From Gammaproteobacteria bacterium (GTDB lineage Bacteria; Pseudomonadota; Gammaproteobacteria; Steroidobacterales; Steroidobacteraceae), in NCBI GenBank assembly GCA_005877705.1, contig VBNY01000207.1, positions 1 through 10,363 of the forward strand: a stretch of 10,363 nucleotides of DNA, written 5' to 3'. Both the position numbers and the translations under genes were made by a program. The notes below the pieces were generated by a model, which worked only from the letters and a program-made list of their open reading frames with translations, had not been told where the DNA came from and ran no database searches. Positions 5,938 through 10,363 of the stretch are shown piece by piece (position 1 is the stretch's first letter; every line of letters begins with the position of its first letter).

Positions 5938-8263
5938 GGAAGGCTACCCGGACGCCGAAGTAGCGGTTGTAGTCTCGGGGTAGCTCATGGGTGTAAGCGG
6001 TCCCCGCCGGGCTCGCGTAGGTCCAATTGCCGCGGACGTTGCCCAGGTTCACGGCGTAGTGCTTGTCGAATACATTGTTGCAGAACAGAGAGACGCTGAA
6101 GCTCTCGTACCAGCGCGGCGTCAGCTGGAGATTCAAGTTCGTGATGCCGTATGAGGGCTGAACCGTGCCGGGGTCCCTGTTGATGGAGAAGTTCTCCGTG
6201 CTTTGCCAGAAAGTGTGGATACTGAGGTCGGCATCGAGCGGCACGACCGGCAACGGCGTGTGGTAATCCAGGCCGACGGTGACTTTGTTTTTCGGGGCGT
6301 TTGGCAGGGTTGCGCCTGACAGGTCTTGAAACGCAGGACTGCCGCTGCAGGTAGCCGGGACGGTCTGCCCGCCGTAGCACTGGCCGACGGGGTAGGTGAC
6401 GGCGTGAGCGTCCGTGTATGCATAGCCGAGGTTGGTGTGCAGAGCGCCCGTGATCCGCGCGAGCGCTTCGAATTCGAGCCCACGGCTGCGCACCTTGGGG
6501 ATATTCGTGAGGATGAACGAGTTCAGGATGTTCGGGACGATCGTCTGCACCTGGAAATTCGAGTATTCCGTGTCGTACACGGTCGCATTCAGCGCGAGGC
6601 GCCGCTCGAACCACTCGCTGCGGATGCCGGCCTCGTAATCGTTGGATTTTTCAGGCTTGACAGGGAAGCTGGCCGCTTCGGCGGCGCTCAGGCTCGTCAC
6701 GAGGTCGTACGCGACGCCCTTGTAACCTTTGGCGAAGAACGCGAACGCCATGACGTCGTCCGTCGCCTGGTACTGCAGGCCGAGCTTGCCGAGCGTGGCA
6801 TCGTCCACATTCAAGGTCGGCAGGCCGAAGGCGGGGAAATGGATTACGCGATAGTAATCGTCATAGCTGTAGATGCTTTCCTCGCGGTTCAGGCGCAGAC
6901 CCGTGATCAGCGTGGTGTGCGGCAGAAAGACCCAGTTGGTCTGGCCGAAGAGCGCGTAATTGTCGTACCGGGTCTCGCCGCGCCAGTTGGCAATGGCCCT
7001 GCGGTTGGCCACGAAGCCGCGCGCGAAGCTTCGAGTGAGATCCTCGTTGGAAAAGAAGGCGCCGAGCAGATAGTTGAAGTCATGCTGGCCATTGGACGCG
7101 ACGCGGAATTCCTGGCTGAACGTCTTGACCGCGAAGCGTCCGCCCTGCAGCAACCCGCCATGCGAAAGCGGGCTGGACGGCGGATTGGAGCCGGCCGGCT
7201 GCGTATTCGTGAAGGGCGTGAAGTATTGCATGACGTCCGCGGACGTCGTGTCATTGTCGGTCAGATCGTGCAGGCGATATTGGTCGATGCCAGTGATCGC
7301 AAGCAGCGTGACGTTGCCGAAGTCGTAGGACACATGCGAAGTGAGCCCAACGTCCTCGGCATTTGCTATCGGCACCTGATCCACGCTGACGGCGGTATTG
7401 TCCGGGCCTGGAACGACACCCGGGATCGCCACCGACGGCGGCAGGGCCGCAACGCCGAGAGCAAGCGCGCCCGCATCGAGACGCACGAGCGGCACGGCGC
7501 AGCAATTCGCGCGGTCCTCGTTGAAATGCACCGTGAACTGGGCGTTCAAGTTCTCGTTGGGCCGCCATTGCAGCTTGGCACGCACGCCCCCGGATCGATC
7601 GTCATCGATTCTCGCGCCGCTGACCAGGTCGCGCACGTCGCCGCGCCAGTGGCGGGCGGCCGCGCTCACTCGAAAGGAGAGAGTGTCCGACAGGGGTCCG
7701 GAGAGACTCAGTGTCGCGCGCTGTTCGTCCTCGTCGGTGAGCTTGAGATCGCCGAAATAGGTGAACGTGGAAGTCGGCGGCCGCGTCGTGACATTGACGA
7801 GACCCGCCGAGGCGGACTTGCCGAACAGAGTGCTCTGCGGCCCGTTGAGCACCTCGACCCGGTCGATATCCACGAGGTCCGTAAAGGCCTGCGCCTGGTA
7901 CCCCACCGCGACATCGTCGACCACCACCAGCACGCTCGGTTCCGCGGCGACGCTGAAGGCAAATGTCCCGATGCCGCGGACGACGATGGCGCTGTTGGCG
8001 GGCTGATCGCCTGCAGTCATCGTCACGGAGGGAGTGAATTTCACCAGATCGGAGAACCCCGACACATTCGCTTTGGTAAAAGTCTCTCCGCCCACGACGG
8101 TCACCGCGATCGGCACGGTCTGAACGTTTTCCACGCGCTTTTCCGCGGTGACCACCACCTCTTCGAGCTGCGGGGGCTCATCCGCTGGAACACAGACCGT
8201 GGGAGCCAGGCATGCGATAAGCGCGCCGGTTCCCCCAACAAGCGCACGATTCATGGATGGCAT
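5927..8263 (-). CDS. TonB-dependent outer-membrane receptor
   Basis: A 778-residue outer-membrane receptor that would take up a bulky ligand using TonB-ExbBD energy. The start at ATG 8263 is chosen because GGGGG (complement of 8272-8276) lies 8 bases upstream and a signal peptide follows at once (MPSMNRALVGGTGALIACLA, then PTVCVPA before DEPPQ). The 61 codons further upstream look non-coding and contain the promoter. A TonB-box-like EEVVVTAEKR sits at 34-43. The plug domain (about 45-165) includes IVVRGIGTFAF (93-103), VLVVVDDVAVG and DRVEVLNGPQSTLFGKSASAGLVNVTT. The rest is a beta-barrel with the usual EFRVAS, GLRLNRE and YEAGIRSEW segments. A CC pair in an early loop (NEDRANCCAV) and a later C...C pair (GQCYGG, PATCSG) may form surface disulfides. 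The protein ends VRVAFQSR rather than in an aromatic residue. Because the gene is divergent from a sugar-acid dehydratase and a GH2 hydrolase, an oligosaccharide ligand is more likely than a siderophore, but this is inference. Confidence 0.9.
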   Translation of the reverse strand: MPSMNRALVGGTGALIACLAPTVCVPADEPPQLEEVVVTAEKRVENVQTVPIAVTVVGGETFTKANVSGFSDLVKFTPSVTMTAGDQPANSAIVVRGIGTFAFSVAAEPSVLVVVDDVAVGYQAQAFTDLVDIDRVEVLNGPQSTLFGKSASAGLVNVTTRPPTSTFTYFGDLKLTDEDEQRATLSLSGPLSDTLSFRVSAAARHWRGDVRDLVSGARIDDDRSGGVRAKLQWRPNENLNAQFTVHFNEDRANCCAVPLVRLDAGALALGVAALPPSVAIPGVVPGPDNTAVSVDQVPIANAEDVGLTSHVSYDFGNVTLLAITGIDQYRLHDLTDNDTTSADVMQYFTPFTNTQPAGSNPPSSPLSHGGLLQGGRFAVKTFSQEFRVASNGQHDFNYLLGAFFSNEDLTRSFARGFVANRRAIANWRGETRYDNYALFGQTNWVFLPHTTLITGLRLNREESIYSYDDYYRVIHFPAFGLPTLNVDDATLGKLGLQYQATDDVMAFAFFAKGYKGVAYDLVTSLSAAEAASFPVKPEKSNDYEAGIRSEWFERRLALNATVYDTEYSNFQVQTIVPNILNSFILTNIPKVRSRGLEFEALARITGALHTNLGYAYTDAHAVTYPVGQCYGGQTVPATCSGSPAFQDLSGATLPNAPKNKVTVGLDYHTPLPVVPLDADLSIHTFWQSTENFSINRDPGTVQPSYGITNLNLQLTPRWYESFSVSLFCNNVFDKHYAVNLGNVRGNWTYASPAGTAYTHELPRDYNRYFGVRVAFQSR

Positions 8264-8314
8264 GGCCGCTACCCCCTGAAGCGCAACGGGCCATCTTTGT
8301 GTTGGTTGCGCTAA

Positions 8315-8341
8315 CTTATACTGGTCAGGCCACATTTTCAA
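8315..8341 (-). promoter_or_regulatory. Candidate sigma-70 promoter of the TonB-dependent receptor
   Basis: Read on the minus strand, TTGAAA (8341-8336) and TATAAG (8320-8315) are separated by 15 bases, shorter than the optimal 17. Transcription would begin near 8308, leaving a leader of about 45 bases before the ATG at 8263. The putative operator at 8321-8333 fills the spacer, so a bound repressor would occlude RNA polymerase. Prediction by eye only. Confidence 0.4.
8321..8333 (-). promoter_or_regulatory. Putative GntR/FadR-type operator in the receptor promoter
   Basis: On the minus strand it reads GTGGCCTGACCAG, an imperfect odd-length palindrome. It is identical in 12 of 13 positions to the site at 8464-8476 in front of the divergent mannonate dehydratase gene. 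The core TGGCCTGACCA matches five of the six fixed positions of the FadR-subfamily TnGTnnnACnA pattern. It lies between the candidate -35 and -10 elements, which fits repression. Confidence 0.5.
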
Positions 8342-8435
8342 CATCAGGAGGGAGGACTGGCCACTCTGGTGACACAGCCCGGCCCAGCGCGCCGAACGGT
8401 GGCTTGAGCGGGGCGATTTGCCACGCCGCCAGGTC

Positions 8436-8464
8436 TTGACGCACAATCCGGCCGTGCGCTTAAG
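8436..8464 (+). promoter_or_regulatory. Candidate promoter of the mannonate dehydratase - GH2 operon
   Basis: TTGACG (8436-8441) matches five of six bases of the -35 consensus. A poor -10 (around CTTAAG, 8459-8464) follows 17 bases later and directly abuts the putative operator. The weak -10 keeps confidence low. Apart from this promoter, the receptor promoter and the operator sites, I see no gene in the 236 bases between 8264 and 8499. Confidence 0.3.
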
Positions 8465-8476
8465 TGGCCTTACCAG
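8464..8476 (+). promoter_or_regulatory. Putative GntR/FadR-type operator upstream of mannonate dehydratase
   Basis: GTGGCCTTACCAG ends 23 bases before the ATG at 8500, at or just downstream of the candidate -10. It differs at one base from the reverse-oriented site in the receptor promoter. The spacing between the two site centres is 143 bases, compatible with independent binding or a loop. The core TGGCCTTACCA fits five of six fixed positions of TnGTnnnACnA. Confidence 0.5.
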
Positions 8477-8499
8477 AGAGAATTGGTCCGTCTCGCACG

Positions 8500-9726
8500 A
8501 TGTCCAAGACCAGAACCCTGCCGATCACCGCGGCGCGCGTGATCGTTACCTGCCCGGGGCGTAATTTCGTAACACTCAAGATCGAGACGGCTGCCGGCAG
8601 CTACGGTCTCGGGGATGCAACCCTGAACGGCCGGGAGCTGGCGGTCGCCAGCTATCTTGCCGACCACGTCGCACCGAGTCTGATCGGCCGCGACGCACAC
8701 CAGATAGAGGACATCTGGCAGTTTCTCTACCGTGGCGCCTACTGGCGCCGTGGCCCGGTGACGATGAGCGCGATTGCGGCGGTGGACACCGCGCTGTGGG
8801 ACATAAAGGCCAAGGAGGCCGGAATGCCGCTCTATCAATTACTGGGTGGCGCGTGCAGAAGCGGAGTCCGGGTCTACGGTCACGCCAACGGCGAGACGCT
8901 CGAAGAGACGATTTCCGAGGCGCGGCGCTACCGCGACATGGGCTATACGGCGATACGGCTGCAGTCGGGGGTTCCCGGTCTCGCTTCGACGTACGGCGTG
9001 TCGCGCGACAAGATGTTCTACGAGCCCGCCGACGGTGGCTTGCCGACCGAAAACACGTGGTCCACGAGCAAATATCTGGCCGCGACACCGAGGTTGTTTG
9101 AGGCGGCGCGCGCAGCTCTCGGATGGGAGATCGACCTGCTTCACGATGCGCATCATCGGCTGACGCCCATCGAGGCGGCGCGCCTGGGCCAGGATCTCGA
9201 GCCCTATCGGCTGTTCTGGCTGGAAGATACCGTCGCCGCGGACAACCAGGCGTCCTTCCGTCTCATCCGCCGCCACACGACCACCCCGCTTGCCGTGGGG
9301 GAGGTGTTCAACAGCATCTGGGACTGCAAGCAGCTCATCGAGGAGCAGCTCATCGACTACATCAGAGCGAGCGTCGGGCACGCGGGCGGGATAAGTCATC
9401 TGCGCCGCATCGCGGTGCTCGCCGACCTCTACGATGTAAAGACCGGCTGCCACGGAGCGACGGACCTGTCGCCGGTGTGCATGGCCGCGGCCCTGCATTT
9501 CGATCTGTCGATGCCCAATTTCGGGTTGCAGGAATACATGTGCCACACCCAGGAAACCGACGCAGTGTTTCCACATGCCTACCGGTTCTCCGCGGGCTCG
9601 CTGTATCCGGGCGACGAGCCGGGTCTCGGCGTCGATATCGATGAGGCGCTCGCCGCCCAATATCCCTATCGTCGCGCCTATCTTCCGGTAAACCGACTGG
9701 AAGATGGCACGATGACTAACTGGTAG
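8500..9726 (+). CDS. manD: D-mannonate dehydratase, enolase superfamily (ManD/RspA type)
   Basis: Dehydrates D-mannonate to 2-keto-3-deoxy-D-gluconate in the cytoplasm (EC 4.2.1.8), a step of hexuronate breakdown otherwise done by the unrelated UxuA. The 408-residue protein is full length. ATG 8500 gives MSKTRTLPITAARVIVTCPG, which aligns with known ManD N-termini; an upstream GTG at 8464 would add 12 residues and overlaps the operator. Visible residues include Arg153 and Tyr165, the base pair, 12 residues apart as in the characterised Novosphingobium enzyme, and Asp216 with His218 in LLHDAHHRLTP. Further metal ligands are Glu242 in LFWLEDT and Glu268 in AVGEVFNSIWD, and His318 lies in TGCHGATDLSP. 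The C-terminus PVNRLEDGTMTNW is typical. The family contains highly active, weakly active and inactive members and some gluconate dehydratases, so mannonate is the probable but not certain substrate. It shares a likely operon with the GH2 gene 44 bases downstream. Confidence 0.92.
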   Translation: MSKTRTLPITAARVIVTCPGRNFVTLKIETAAGSYGLGDATLNGRELAVASYLADHVAPSLIGRDAHQIEDIWQFLYRGAYWRRGPVTMSAIAAVDTALWDIKAKEAGMPLYQLLGGACRSGVRVYGHANGETLEETISEARRYRDMGYTAIRLQSGVPGLASTYGVSRDKMFYEPADGGLPTENTWSTSKYLAATPRLFEAARAALGWEIDLLHDAHHRLTPIEAARLGQDLEPYRLFWLEDTVAADNQASFRLIRRHTTTPLAVGEVFNSIWDCKQLIEEQLIDYIRASVGHAGGISHLRRIAVLADLYDVKTGCHGATDLSPVCMAAALHFDLSMPNFGLQEYMCHTQETDAVFPHAYRFSAGSLYPGDEPGLGVDIDEALAAQYPYRRAYLPVNRLEDGTMTNW

Positions 9727-9770
9727 CCGCGGCGCGCTGGCGCACTCGATGGCCGATACCGGGACCACGG

Positions 9771-10363
9771 ATGTTTAGCATCGCCATGCGGTGGTTGCGA
9801 TGTTCGCGCAGTCCGGTTCTCGCGGGCTGGAGTCTCGTCGTGATCTGTTTGCACGCGCCCTGCGGCTTTACGGCGGAGCCGCGCATCTTCATGTCTCTCG
9901 ATGCCGGGTGGCGTTTCAAGCAGGCCTCCGGGCTGAGCGGAGTGGAACGGGATGCCTTCGACGACTCGGACTGGACCCGAGTCGACGTCCCCCACACCTG
10001 GAATCGGCTGGGCAACGAGGGAACGACGCGCTCGCCGCTGTCCAACACCGTGCAGGGCGTAGGCTGGTATCGGCTGCGGTTCAGCGCGCCCCCGGCCGCG
10101 CGCGCCAGCCGTTACTTTCTGCAGTTCGAAGGGGTTGGTGCAGTCACCGACGTCTGGCTCAACGGCCATTATCTGGGCAAGCACGCTGGAGCCTTCGCAC
10201 GATTCCGTTTCGACGCATCGACCGCGATCAATCCGGCCGGCGACAACCTCCTGGTCGTGAAAGCCGATAACAGTCGGCCACAACCCGGCGCGACGACCCA
10301 GGATGTCATCCCCTTATCGGGCGATTTCTTCGTGTTTGGGGGCATCTACCGCGACGTCGCGCT
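9771..10363 (+). CDS. Glycoside hydrolase family 2, N-terminal part (3' partial)
   Basis: The frame is open from ATG 9771 to the right edge, giving 197 codons plus two bases. Residues 1-35 form a signal peptide (basic MRWLRCSRS, a hydrophobic stretch ending ICLHAPC, likely cut after FTA), so the enzyme is exported to the periplasm or surface. Residues about 42-197 are the jelly-roll sugar-binding domain that opens GH2 enzymes: LDAGWRFK (43-50), FDDSDWTRVDVPHTWN (63-78), GVGWYRLRF (96-104), FLQFEGVGAVTDVWLNGHYLG (116-136), VVKADNS and the signature DFFVFGGIYRDV (185-196). The immunoglobulin-like and TIM-barrel catalytic domains lie beyond the window, so beta-galactosidase, beta-glucuronidase and beta-mannosidase activities cannot be told apart. 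The link with mannonate dehydratase favours a uronate-containing substrate. A second ATG at 9786 would shorten the N-terminus by 5 residues; only a weak purine stretch (GGGA, 9761-9764) precedes 9771. Confidence 0.88.
   Translation, partial: MFSIAMRWLRCSRSPVLAGWSLVVICLHAPCGFTAEPRIFMSLDAGWRFKQASGLSGVERDAFDDSDWTRVDVPHTWNRLGNEGTTRSPLSNTVQGVGWYRLRFSAPPAARASRYFLQFEGVGAVTDVWLNGHYLGKHAGAFARFRFDASTAINPAGDNLLVVKADNSRPQPGATTQDVIPLSGDFFVFGGIYRDVA

Noticed and set aside
6326..8314. 662-codon open frame on the + strand opposite the TonB-dependent receptor
   Set aside because: It is exactly antisense to a well-supported receptor gene, has an Arg/His/Asp/Glu/Val-rich composition with no recognisable domain, and is explained by GC-rich codon bias keeping the antisense frame open.
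8367..8377. TGGTGACACAG as a further GntR operator in the divergent region
   Set aside because: It fits the loose TnGTnnnACnA pattern with one mismatch but does not resemble the two near-identical sites beyond ACCAGA, so it is probably chance.
8264..8446. 61-codon N-terminal extension of the TonB-dependent receptor
   Set aside because: A signal peptide begins at 8263 with a good Shine-Dalgarno match, and the upstream codons cover the promoter and operator.

Overview
The window is GC-rich, densely coded proteobacterial chromosome. The gene types (oligopeptidase B, a large sphingomonad/Steroidobacter-like TonB-dependent receptor, a FadR-type GntR regulator and an enolase-superfamily mannonate dehydratase) suggest a Gram-negative carbohydrate scavenger, such as a Steroidobacter-like gammaproteobacterium or a sphingomonad-like alphaproteobacterium. 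This taxonomic guess rests on gene type only. No rRNA, tRNA, CRISPR array, insertion sequence or phage gene is visible.

Left part (1-3708, + strand): the C-terminal catalytic domain of an oligopeptidase B that enters from the left edge. After 32 bases comes a two-domain protein made of a YVTN/YncE-type beta-propeller fused to an alkaline-phosphatase-superfamily phosphoesterase. Its family-like C-terminal tail lies in another frame, so the gene as given carries a frameshift near 3500-3540.

Middle (3774-5916): a PLP-dependent class V aminotransferase of the 'cysteine desulfurase-like' group on the minus strand. It is divergent from a FadR-subfamily GntR regulator on the plus strand, with about 136 bases between them.

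Right part (5927-10363): a TonB-dependent outer-membrane receptor on the minus strand. It is divergent from a D-mannonate dehydratase gene, which is followed after 44 bases by a secreted glycoside hydrolase family 2 enzyme that runs off the right edge. The 236-base divergent intergenic region holds two copies (12 of 13 bases identical, opposite orientation) of an imperfect palindrome resembling a FadR-type GntR operator, one in front of each gene. A weaker third copy lies upstream of the GntR gene. The simplest reading is a hexuronate or glucuronide utilisation locus: the receptor imports oligosaccharide, the GH2 enzyme releases sugar, mannonate dehydratase makes 2-keto-3-deoxygluconate, and the GntR protein represses the set until a sugar acid is present. 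The regulon is inferred. The protein families are read directly from sequence.
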